Source: Candidatus Falkowbacteria bacterium RIFCSPLOWO2_02_FULL_45_15
GTDB taxonomy: Bacteria; Patescibacteriota; Patescibacteriia; Patescibacteriales; XYC2-FULL-47-12
DNA length: 6,902 nt
Assembly (NCBI GenBank): GCA_001777995.1
Contig: MFFV01000018.1
Location: 1-6,902 of the forward strand
Reading direction: 5' to 3'
The notes under the pieces were generated by a model, which was given only the letters and a program-made list of their open reading frames with translations, did not search any database and was not told where the DNA came from. The position numbers and the translations under genes are program-made. Positions 1 to 5,252 of this stretch are shown piece by piece. The stretch's first letter is position 1. Every line of letters begins with the position of its first letter.

Positions 1-1
1 T

Positions 2-1033
2 GTGTTCAAGATTAAGGAAAACAGGAACAAAATATTTTGGGCGTTAGCAATATCCGCGTTCGTCGTTTCTTTGGTAGCGATTTATCAATGGTTGAACGGA
101 AATTTATTGCCAGCCGCTTGGCAAGGAAGCGGGCGAGTGACTAGTATTTTTCCTTATCCAAATGCGCTCGGTTTGTATTTAGCTCCTATTGCCATAGTGC
201 TTTTTAGTTGGTTAATATCCAATATCCAATATCCAATATCAAACAAAAAATTAGATATTAGATATTGGATATTAAGTACTGTCACCCCATCCCTAATAGT
301 GGTTTTGTCCATCATGTCTATATTTTTAGCTTATTCGCAGGGAACGATGGCTGGCTTAGCGGCGGCATTCATTATTTTTGGCATTTTGTATAATTGGCGC
401 TCGCGCCTCGTGGTTACGGCAGTAATGGTGGCGGCGTTGATAACCTTGAGCTTAAGCCCGATTGGGTTAGGGCGCCTGCAAAGTAAAATCATGCTGCGCG
501 ACTTGGACGGCCAAATCCGGCGGCAGCAATGGGCGGAAACCCGGAAGATGCTGGCAGGCGGGCGAATTATCACTGGTGCTGGCTTGGCGAATTACCAAAT
601 GGCGGTCGCGCCGTATCATCAGGAAGGAATTTTTGTGCGCGATTATAATGACTCGGATTTTCAGCGCAAGGTGGTTTTCAACGCTGATTATCGCCGGCGA
701 GTTTGGCAGCCGCTGGAAATATATCTTTATCCGCACAATATTTTTTTAAACTTCTGGTCGGAACTAGGGCTTGCCGGTATGTTGCTTTTTCTTTGGATTA
801 TAGTAAAGTATTTCATAATCAGTCTAAAGTCTGTAAAGTCCATAAAGTCAGAAAGAGAAAGAGCTTTAATTTTAGGATTGGCATGCGCGATGATAGTTAT
901 TGTCGTTCACGGTTTAGTTGACGCGCCGTATTTTAAAAATGATTTGGCGGTTTTGTTTTGGGTGCTGGTGGGGATGATGGGCGTGTACCAAATAGACATT
1001 CACCCACAAATCAACAAATCATTTTACAAATAA
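2..1033 (+). CDS. O-antigen ligase/polymerase-like membrane protein (Wzy_C type), 5' end outside window
   Basis: Multi-pass membrane protein resembling the O-antigen ligase/polymerase (WaaL/Wzy) superfamily, which transfers or polymerises lipid-linked glycans on the outer face of the cytoplasmic membrane. Visible family features are an arginine followed by F-PYPNALG near residues 45-57, hydrophobic segments near 12-31, 54-71, 95-128, 137-152, 257-273, 288-304 and 312-328, a soluble loop of about 90 residues (160-240), then PHNIFLNFWSELG with H245, the position of the conserved ligase histidine, and a late VHGLVDAPYFKND motif. Family members usually have several further N-terminal membrane segments, so the GTG at base 2 is probably internal and the gene starts upstream. 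Three simple-sequence repeats lie inside it, at residues 72-91, 275-283 and the C-terminal tail, all outside predicted membrane spans. The stop is 7 bp before a tRNA gene. The substrate glycan cannot be told from sequence. Confidence 0.82.
   Translation: MFKIKENRNKIFWALAISAFVVSLVAIYQWLNGNLLPAAWQGSGRVTSIFPYPNALGLYLAPIAIVLFSWLISNIQYPISNKKLDIRYWILSTVTPSLIVVLSIMSIFLAYSQGTMAGLAAAFIIFGILYNWRSRLVVTAVMVAALITLSLSPIGLGRLQSKIMLRDLDGQIRRQQWAETRKMLAGGRIITGAGLANYQMAVAPYHQEGIFVRDYNDSDFQRKVVFNADYRRRVWQPLEIYLYPHNIFLNFWSELGLAGMLLFLWIIVKYFIISLKSVKSIKSERERALILGLACAMIVIVVHGLVDAPYFKNDLAVLFWVLVGMMGVYQIDIHPQINKSFYK
212..275. repeat. Palindromic heptamer repeat (AATATCC) inside the membrane protein gene
   Basis: The left arm (212-236) consists of tandem copies of AATATCC. 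The right arm (251-275) is its inverted counterpart, built from AGATATT and GGATATT units. The outer 15 bases (212-226 against 261-275) are perfectly complementary, and the full 25-base arms differ at only two positions. The loop is 14 A-rich bases. The reading frame stays open through the element and adds a polar stretch rich in I, S, N, Y and Q, between two hydrophobic segments. It reads as an inserted or expanded repeat tolerated in a loop, not as a conserved part of the protein. Confidence 0.85.
821..850. repeat. 9-bp tandem repeat (TAAAGTCNN x3) inside the membrane protein gene
   Basis: TAAAGTC occurs at 825-831, 834-840 and 843-849, an exact 9-bp period with two variable bases between copies. 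Because the period is a multiple of three, it encodes a tripeptide-periodic stretch (K-S-V, K-S-I, K-S) at residues 277-283. This sits in the short positively charged loop between two membrane segments. A related GTAAAGT occurs at 803-809. Confidence 0.75.
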
Positions 1034-1040
1034 AAGGTAA

Positions 1041-1130
1041 GGTGGGATGGCTGAGCGGTTGAAGGCGCTGGTTTCGAAAACCAGTAAGGGTTAACGCCCT
1101 TCGTGAGTTCAAATCTCACTCCCACCGCCA
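1041..1130 (+). tRNA. tRNA-Ser(CGA)
   Basis: A complete type II tRNA. The acceptor stem GGTGGGA (1041-1047) pairs with TCCCACC (1120-1126), followed by discriminator G1127 and an encoded CCA (1128-1130). The anticodon stem CTGGT (1068-1072) pairs with ACCAG (1080-1084) around the loop TTCGAAA, giving anticodon CGA at 1075-1077, which reads serine codon UCG. The long variable arm (1085-1102) has an AAGGG/CCCTT stem, typical of tRNA-Ser. The T arm is GTGAG-TTCAAAT-CTCAC (1103-1119). The gene starts 7 bp after the upstream stop codon and ends 28 bp before the next start, so it may be cut out of a longer transcript. No obvious terminator follows it. Confidence 0.97.
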
Positions 1131-1158
1131 ATTTTAATAATTAATATCACTAGCATAC

Positions 1159-1785
1159 ATGATGAATCAAAAAATTTTTATTGCCCTGACGATGTACCTG
1201 ACCGCCTTAATCGCCTCCAATACTTTAGGCATTAAACTGATGCCGTTTATTTTTGGCACGCACTTGTCGGTCGCGATTTTTGCTTTCCCGATTGTTTTTT
1301 TAATGACGGACGTCATCGGCGAAGTGTACGGCAAAGAGCTGGCGCGGATGTTCGTCAGAATGGGAATTTATTGCACCGCGCTTTTTATCGGCTTTAATTT
1401 TTTAGCTAACTTAATGCCCGCCTCGCCGGATTTTTTTATGCGGGAATCCTACGGGCAAATTTTTGGTCTTTCCTTGCGCTTTGCCGTCGCCTCTTTGGTA
1501 GCTTTTGCCATCGGCGAGTACCAGGACGTATTTTCATTTTTTTTCCTCCGCGCTAAATTAGGAGGCAAGCTGTTTTGGCTGCGCTCCAACTTGTCTAACC
1601 TGTGGGGGCAGTTAGTGGATACCGTTATTTGGTCCTCAATCGCTTTTGCCGGCGTGTATCCGCTGAAAGTTATTATAATGATTATTATTCCCTGGTGGCT
1701 GTTTAAATTTGGGATGGGGATACTCTACACGCCGTTGAGTTATTTGGGAATTTGGCTGTTGCGGCGCCAAGAAGAAAAAACTTAA
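1159..1785 (+). CDS. yhhQ: Queuosine precursor transporter, YhhQ/VUT family
   Basis: Integral membrane protein of the YhhQ (DUF165/VUT_1, COG1738) family, which imports queuosine precursors such as preQ0 and preQ1 for modification of the wobble base in GUN-anticodon tRNAs. Family signatures are SNTLGIK at 20-26, FP then TDVIGEVYG at 43-58, R107, and the motif LRSNLSNLWGQLVDT at 141-155, close to the family pattern R-N-x3-S-Q-x-x-D. About six hydrophobic segments are visible (7-25, 34-52, 66-87, 104-120, 150-166, 170-195) and the protein ends in a charged tail. Its 208 residues are close to the roughly 220 of E. coli YhhQ. Two ATG codons are adjacent (1159 and 1162) and no Shine-Dalgarno precedes either. 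No queuosine synthesis gene is in the window, which would fit salvage. Confidence 0.9.
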   Translation: MMNQKIFIALTMYLTALIASNTLGIKLMPFIFGTHLSVAIFAFPIVFLMTDVIGEVYGKELARMFVRMGIYCTALFIGFNFLANLMPASPDFFMRESYGQIFGLSLRFAVASLVAFAIGEYQDVFSFFFLRAKLGGKLFWLRSNLSNLWGQLVDTVIWSSIAFAGVYPLKVIIMIIIPWWLFKFGMGILYTPLSYLGIWLLRRQEEKT

Positions 1786-1795
1786 AAATTTGTTT

Positions 1796-1862
1796 ATCCA
1801 TACACCTTTCAGAATACCCCCACACCAAATTTTGGTGTGGGGGATGAATGGAAAGTGTGGAT
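1796..1862. repeat. Long imperfect hairpin 1, core CCCCCACACCAAA palindrome
   Basis: The core is a perfect 13-bp inverted repeat: CCCCCACACCAAA (1817-1829), one central T, then its complement (1831-1843). Outer sequences continue the symmetry imperfectly, with ATCCA at 1796-1800 against TGGAT at 1858-1862 and CACCTTTC against GAAAGTGTG. No T-tract follows on either strand, so it is not a standard intrinsic terminator. It lies in the 170-bp gap between the transporter and the arginine decarboxylase gene. Confidence 0.85.
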
Positions 1863-1924
1863 CTTCCCACCGGGTTTACCCCCACGCCAAAATTGGTGTT
1901 GGGGTTTAATACCCGGCGGTGAAG
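1863..1924. repeat. Long imperfect hairpin 2, diverged copy of hairpin 1
   Basis: It abuts hairpin 1 exactly. CTTC (1863-1866) pairs with GAAG (1921-1924), the CCACCGGGT region pairs with ACCCGGCGGTG, and the core CCCCCACGCCAA (1879-1890) pairs with TTGGTGTTGGGG (1893-1904) with two mismatches. The left core TACCCCCACRCCAAA is shared with hairpin 1, so the two look like diverged tandem copies about 62 bp apart. It ends 31 bp before the decarboxylase start, so on a read-through transcript it would lie in the 5' untranslated region. Confidence 0.78.
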
Positions 1925-1955
1925 GTGTTTGGATTTATTAATATAAAAGTAATCT

Positions 1956-2510
1956 ATGGTCAATTTCGTGCCGACTAAAATGTTCCTTACCAAAGGCGTA
2001 GGCCATCATAAGGAATATTTGCAGTCTTTTGAAATGGCTCTGCGCAATGCCGACATTGCCGAGTACAATTTAGTCACCGTCAGTTCGATTTTTCCGCCGA
2101 ACTGCAAACGAATTTCTAAAGAGGAAGGAAAAAAATTTTTAAGCCCGGGGCAAGTCGTTTTTACCGTATTAGCCCGGCAGGCGACTAACGAACCCAACCG
2201 CTTAATCTGCGCTTCCATTGGTCTGGCGCAACCGGGAGACGCTAACCAGCACGGCTACCTGTCAGAGCACCATCCTTGCGGCGAAACCGCCGAGAAAGCC
2301 GGCGACTACGCGGAGGATTTAGCGGCGACAATGCTCGCGACTACTTTGGGGTTAGAATTTGATTCCAACGCCGCCTGGGATGAGCGGGAGCAGGTGTATA
2401 AGGCATCGGGCAAAATAATTAAAACAACCAATATTACGCAGTCTGCCGAGGGCCATAAAGACGGGCTATGGACAACGGTATTGGCGGCGGCAGTATTGAT
2501 TTTTGAGTAG
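1956..2510 (+). CDS. pdaD: Pyruvoyl-dependent arginine decarboxylase
   Basis: Cytoplasmic enzyme that decarboxylates L-arginine to agmatine, the first step of one polyamine route. It belongs to the PvlArgDC family known from archaea, Chlamydia and scattered bacteria. The chain is made as a proenzyme that cleaves itself between two serines, leaving a pyruvoyl group on the new N-terminus. The site is clear here: NLVTVSSIFPP, with cleavage expected between S43 and S44. Other family features are KGVGHHKEYLQSFEMALRNA near the start, LSPGQ at 62-66, ASIGLAQPGD at 86-95 and YLSEHH at 101-106, where E104 probably matches the active-site glutamate of the Methanocaldococcus enzyme. Its 184 residues are slightly longer than the 165 of that enzyme. 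No Shine-Dalgarno is visible; a TATAAA at 1942-1947 sits so close to the ATG that a near-leaderless transcript is possible, with only a weak -35. Confidence 0.93.
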   Translation: MVNFVPTKMFLTKGVGHHKEYLQSFEMALRNADIAEYNLVTVSSIFPPNCKRISKEEGKKFLSPGQVVFTVLARQATNEPNRLICASIGLAQPGDANQHGYLSEHHPCGETAEKAGDYAEDLAATMLATTLGLEFDSNAAWDEREQVYKASGKIIKTTNITQSAEGHKDGLWTTVLAAAVLIFE

Positions 2511-2514
2511 TTAT

Positions 2515-2543
2515 TTGACAAAAAGTGAGTTTAGGCTTATACT
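2515..2543 (+). promoter_or_regulatory. Near-consensus sigma70 promoter for the RRM gene
   Basis: A perfect -35 TTGACA (2515-2520), a 17-bp spacer and -10 TATACT (2538-2543, five of six consensus bases) start four bases after the decarboxylase stop codon. Transcription should begin near 2550, giving a leader of about 114 nt before the RRM gene. This is the strongest promoter visible in the window and implies high, separate expression of that gene. Confidence 0.88.
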
Positions 2544-2546
2544 GAT

Positions 2547-2663
2547 AGTTAAGTAAGCGTTGTTCGCTCAACTCTTCCCTTTAAACGCAAGTGACAGGGG
2601 CAAGCAGAGGCGTAACAAATAGGTCGCCTTACAACTTAATCACTAACGTTTAAAGAGAAATCA
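2547..2663 (+). promoter_or_regulatory. Structured 5' leader of the RRM gene (possible cis-regulatory RNA)
   Basis: A 117-nt non-coding stretch between promoter and start. A 5' hairpin is possible: AGTT (2547-2550) with AACT (2570-2573), then AGCG (2556-2559) with CGCT (2565-2568). A long-range closing stem is perfect over 9 bp: CTTTAAACG (2579-2587) with CGTTTAAAG (2647-2655). Inside it GTGA (2591-2594) pairs with TCAC (2640-2643) and AGGCG (2608-2612) with CGCCT (2625-2629). The closing stem includes part of the purine-rich AAAGAGAAA just before the start codon, so folding could hide the ribosome site. I do not recognise it as a named RNA family. Temperature sensing or autoregulation by the encoded protein are guesses. 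Confidence 0.6.
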
Positions 2664-2996
2664 ATGGCCAAGAAACTTTATGTCGGCGGTTTGTCTTATG
2701 ACACCACCGACGACGGGATGCGTGACGCTTTTGCGCAGGCAGGCTCCGTCACATCAGCGGCAGTAGTCACTGATAAATTTTCCGGCCGCTCTCGGGGCTT
2801 CGGCTTCGTGGAGATGGCAACGGATGAGGAAGCTACGGCGGCAATTGACATGTGGAACGGCAAAGAATTAGACGGCCGTACCATCACTGTCAGCGAAGCT
2901 CGTCCGCCCAAAGAGCGGGGTGAGCGTCGAAGCGGCGGTTTCCGCTCGGGCGGTTATAACGACCGCGGCGGCGACCGGCCGCGTAGCAATTGGTAA
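2664..2996 (+). CDS. Single-RRM RNA-binding protein with Gly/Arg-rich tail
   Basis: Small cytoplasmic RNA-binding protein of the kind found in cyanobacteria and many Patescibacteria. Residues 3-80 form one RRM domain: RNP2 is LYVGGL at 5-10 and RNP1 is RGFGFVEM at 44-51, with the RNA-stacking aromatics Y6, F46 and F48 present. The tail (81-110) is disordered-looking, rich in G, R and S with FRSGGY and NDRGG elements, and probably adds non-specific RNA affinity. Its length of 110 residues is normal for the group. The start is set by the RRM beginning immediately after it and by an AAAGAG purine run 8-13 bases upstream. It has its own strong promoter and terminator, so it is a single-gene unit. 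Such proteins are often cold-induced, which the long structured leader would suit, but RNA targets cannot be inferred. Confidence 0.94.
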   Translation: MAKKLYVGGLSYDTTDDGMRDAFAQAGSVTSAAVVTDKFSGRSRGFGFVEMATDEEATAAIDMWNGKELDGRTITVSEARPPKERGERRSGGFRSGGYNDRGGDRPRSNW

Positions 2997-3019
2997 GACA
3001 GTAAAATAGATTACCATAA

Positions 3020-3057
3020 AAAAATTCCGTCCCGCAGCAATGCGGGACGGAATTTTT
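3020..3057. terminator. Bidirectional intrinsic terminator with GCAA loop
   Basis: A perfect 17-bp stem (3020-3036 with 3041-3057) closes on a GCAA tetraloop. The GC-rich centre is flanked by A-tracts on the left and T-tracts on the right, so it gives a U-tract on both strands. It lies between the convergent RRM gene (stop at 2996) and the phosphotransferase gene (stop codon at 3060-3062) and should serve both. Confidence 0.95.
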
Positions 3058-3059
3058 GT

Positions 3060-4067
3060 TTACTCCTGTTTCAACTTATCAAGTAACATCTGGGCGCGTT
3101 CGGGCTCGGGATACTGGCTGACGAAAAGATAAATGGCCGTGCGCAAGGCGGTCCAACGGTAGTAGGTGGATATTCTTTGTTGCAAATCGGCAGTTAGTTT
3201 TAGTTTGGCCGCTTTAACGTATTCAGTTAAAAATATCTGCTTTAATTCGGTGATTGTATCTTGTTCCTTAATGAATTTACCAGCCATATATTCCAGTTGC
3301 TGCAGGAAAGCGCCAAGGTCACGGGCAAAATCCGCTAAGCACATGTCAGTAAAATCAATTAAACCGATTTTATTTTTGGCGATGCGGATGACGTTTTCCG
3401 GATGGGCGTCGCCGTGGATTAAGTAGCGCCGGCTTAACGAGGCAAGTTGGATTTTTTCTTCCTGATTGAGGCGGGAAAAAACATTATAGGCGGCGGCGTA
3501 GGAGGCCGGATACCGGTCTCGTATTTTTTTTAACCAGTGTTGGGCGCCGGGGATAGTCGTGGCGATTAAGCTGTTTTTTTTATTAAAATTTTTCGCGCCC
3601 GCAGTCGGCAATTGGTGCAACTTGGCAAACCAGCGGGCCGTTAGGCGGAGCAGATGTTTTATTTCGGCCATGTCCTTAGCCATAATAAAATGAAAAAGGT
3701 TGTTTCCTTTTAAGCCGCGGTAAAAAACGCCGTGGAAGCGCTGCGAATAAAAAAGAGGGTGGGGGATGGTCAGGTTCCCCCGCGCGAAACTTTTACTCCA
3801 TAAAAAACAAAGCGCGGCGTAAATGTTTCGGCGCGGCTCATGCGAATGGGCCGAGCAAAATATAGGCAACTTTTTTGTCTTATTGCCCGCGGCGGTAAAA
3901 TAGGTGTCGTACTCCACTACCACGTGATAGGAATTTTCCCAGATGTTATTTTTAATGCCGTTAATTTTAACTCGGGTGATGTTTTGGCAGTCGGTATAAA
4001 GAGGCAGAATCCGCCGCCTAAAATATTTTAAAATAAATTGTTCGTCGTAGAGTTGCCTGATGTTCAT
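3060..4067 (-). CDS. APH-fold phosphotransferase, possible sugar kinase of the glucan cluster
   Basis: Protein of the aminoglycoside phosphotransferase/choline kinase-like (APH) fold, 335 residues. The catalytic loop is HGDAHPEN at 218-225, with D220 the expected catalytic base and N225 a metal ligand. The metal-binding motif is IDF at 237-239, followed by LADFARDLG at 244-252. The N-terminal lobe is less typical: where a beta-3 lysine is expected before the helix starting near R79, the sequence reads PIFCSAHSHEPRR, so no obvious ATP-binding lysine is seen there. It starts 3 bp after the GH57 stop codon, suggesting translational coupling, and ends at the shared terminator. The APH fold also includes maltokinase, so a role in phosphorylating a sugar released from alpha-glucan is plausible. 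Drug resistance is not supported by the context. The substrate is unknown. Confidence 0.85.
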   Translation of the reverse strand: MNIRQLYDEQFILKYFRRRILPLYTDCQNITRVKINGIKNNIWENSYHVVVEYDTYFTAAGNKTKKLPIFCSAHSHEPRRNIYAALCFLWSKSFARGNLTIPHPLFYSQRFHGVFYRGLKGNNLFHFIMAKDMAEIKHLLRLTARWFAKLHQLPTAGAKNFNKKNSLIATTIPGAQHWLKKIRDRYPASYAAAYNVFSRLNQEEKIQLASLSRRYLIHGDAHPENVIRIAKNKIGLIDFTDMCLADFARDLGAFLQQLEYMAGKFIKEQDTITELKQIFLTEYVKAAKLKLTADLQQRISTYYRWTALRTAIYLFVSQYPEPERAQMLLDKLKQE

Positions 4068-4070
4068 AGG

Positions 4071-5225
4071 TTATTTTTTCCAGTAATATTTCCAGTGTTT
4101 GTTCCAGATTATTTTTTTTATTTCTAAGCAGATTTTTTCCGCTTTGATTTTGGCGGGGCGGCTGGCCGAATCATCCAGCGAGCGAACGGCTTTGGTTAAT
4201 TCGTTGACGCCCCTCTCAATTTCATCCGGGCTCCAAGAAAGGGAGCCAAAGAGGTTTTTAAAATCGCGGCCGGACGCCCACCAAAAAGTACAGCTCGCGA
4301 GCCCTTGGCGCAAATGCCGTTCCGCCCAAAGATGCTGATAGTCGGCGTCAAAACGCCCCACCGTTTCCCAAGCCAGGCGGGAGAGCCGCCAAAGTTTTTT
4401 TTGCAGAAGGTTATTGTCGTCGTACCAGAGCGCGTAAGGTTTGCCCGCCCGTAATTCCGGAACCGTTGACTCCCAAGACGAGGGAATTATTTTTATTTTT
4501 TTTGCCGGCGGGCTTTGTCCCATAAATTCGGAAATCGTCAATGTCTGCAGCCGGTCGTCCCGTAATAATTTTTCAAAGTTCCCGGACAAATCGGTATACC
4601 GTAAGCCGTAAAGTTCGGCATCGGTCGCCGTCACTGCAGCTGCCCGTTCGGTAGCGATTAATTTAGCGACGGTGTTCGGTACGTAGCTTTGCGAAAGCAG
4701 ACGCTCGCGGAAAATAATTTTTAGCCCGCTCTGCGCGTCAACGTAAACTTGGCCGCAGTCTAAAGCGCCTGCCTTGCCGCCTGAAATCTCATCTAATATC
4801 AGCCATTCGTATCCCAAAGTTTTAATCAGCTGGGCCGCTGCCGGAGAATAGGCCATTTCGGGCAGAAAAAATCCGCGCCCGCGGGGCTCGCCGATAAATT
4901 TACCTAACAGCTCTTCCTGCAACTTTATCTGTTTGGCCGCTTCCGTCGGAGGGATAAGCGGCAGGAGCGGATGGTAGGCGGCCGTGCCTACTAACTCCAG
5001 CTGCCCGCGTTGAGCCAGCTTGCGCAAACTGTCAAGCAGCGCTTGGTAACCAAATTCGTTTATTTTTTCCAACAAGCAGCCGCTGACGTTAACGGTAAAT
5101 TTAATCCGCGGATTTTTCAGCAAAGCTTTAGTAATGCGGGTGTAACTGCTAATTATCGCCGCTACCATAGTTTCTTTTTCCGCGGTCGCCGGTTGGTAGA
5201 AATGGAGAAAGTTTAACCAAAGCAT
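4071..5225 (-). CDS. GH57-family alpha-glucan enzyme (amylase or branching type)
   Basis: Glycoside hydrolase family 57 protein, a retaining enzyme family acting on alpha-1,4/1,6-glucans. The five-region pattern is largely visible: LNFLHFYQP at 4-12 replaces the usual HxHQP, VGTAAYHPLLPLI at 79-91 is region 2, GFFLPEMAYS at 118-127 carries the probable nucleophile E123, and TDAELYGLRY at 201-210 carries the probable acid/base D202. A later HLRQGLASCTFWWAS (304-318) matches the C-terminal helical part. At 384 residues it is on the short side, with no signal peptide, so it is probably cytoplasmic. It follows glgA by 27 bp and precedes the kinase by 3 bp. Pairing with a glycogen synthase suggests it trims or branches the stored polymer. 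Alpha-amylase, 4-alpha-glucanotransferase and branching activities cannot be separated by eye. Confidence 0.88.
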   Translation of the reverse strand: MLWLNFLHFYQPATAEKETMVAAIISSYTRITKALLKNPRIKFTVNVSGCLLEKINEFGYQALLDSLRKLAQRGQLELVGTAAYHPLLPLIPPTEAAKQIKLQEELLGKFIGEPRGRGFFLPEMAYSPAAAQLIKTLGYEWLILDEISGGKAGALDCGQVYVDAQSGLKIIFRERLLSQSYVPNTVAKLIATERAAAVTATDAELYGLRYTDLSGNFEKLLRDDRLQTLTISEFMGQSPPAKKIKIIPSSWESTVPELRAGKPYALWYDDNNLLQKKLWRLSRLAWETVGRFDADYQHLWAERHLRQGLASCTFWWASGRDFKNLFGSLSWSPDEIERGVNELTKAVRSLDDSASRPAKIKAEKICLEIKKIIWNKHWKYYWKK

Positions 5226-5252
5226 AGAAATACGGTATGAAATTTTTTATTT

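Noticed and set aside
1041..1130. tRNA-Ser as an integration (att) site
   Set aside because: No integrase gene and no duplicate of the tRNA 3' end was seen in the window.
1796..1924. CRISPR array or standard terminator reading of the twin hairpins
   Set aside because: Only two diverged palindromic copies abut each other with no unique spacer, and no T-tract follows either stem.
1703..1993. A 96-codon open frame on the minus strand across the twin hairpins
   Set aside because: It overlaps the 3' end of the transporter gene and the palindromes, and its translation looks like frame-shifted repeat sequence without any domain.
2591..2653. A 20-codon GTG-initiated upstream frame in the RRM leader
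   Set aside because: There is no ribosome site, no amino-acid bias suggesting attenuation, and the sequence is better explained as paired leader RNA.
3060..4067. Antibiotic-resistance aminoglycoside phosphotransferase
   Set aside because: Only the fold-level motifs match, and it sits at the end of a glucan metabolism cluster with no mobile element nearby.
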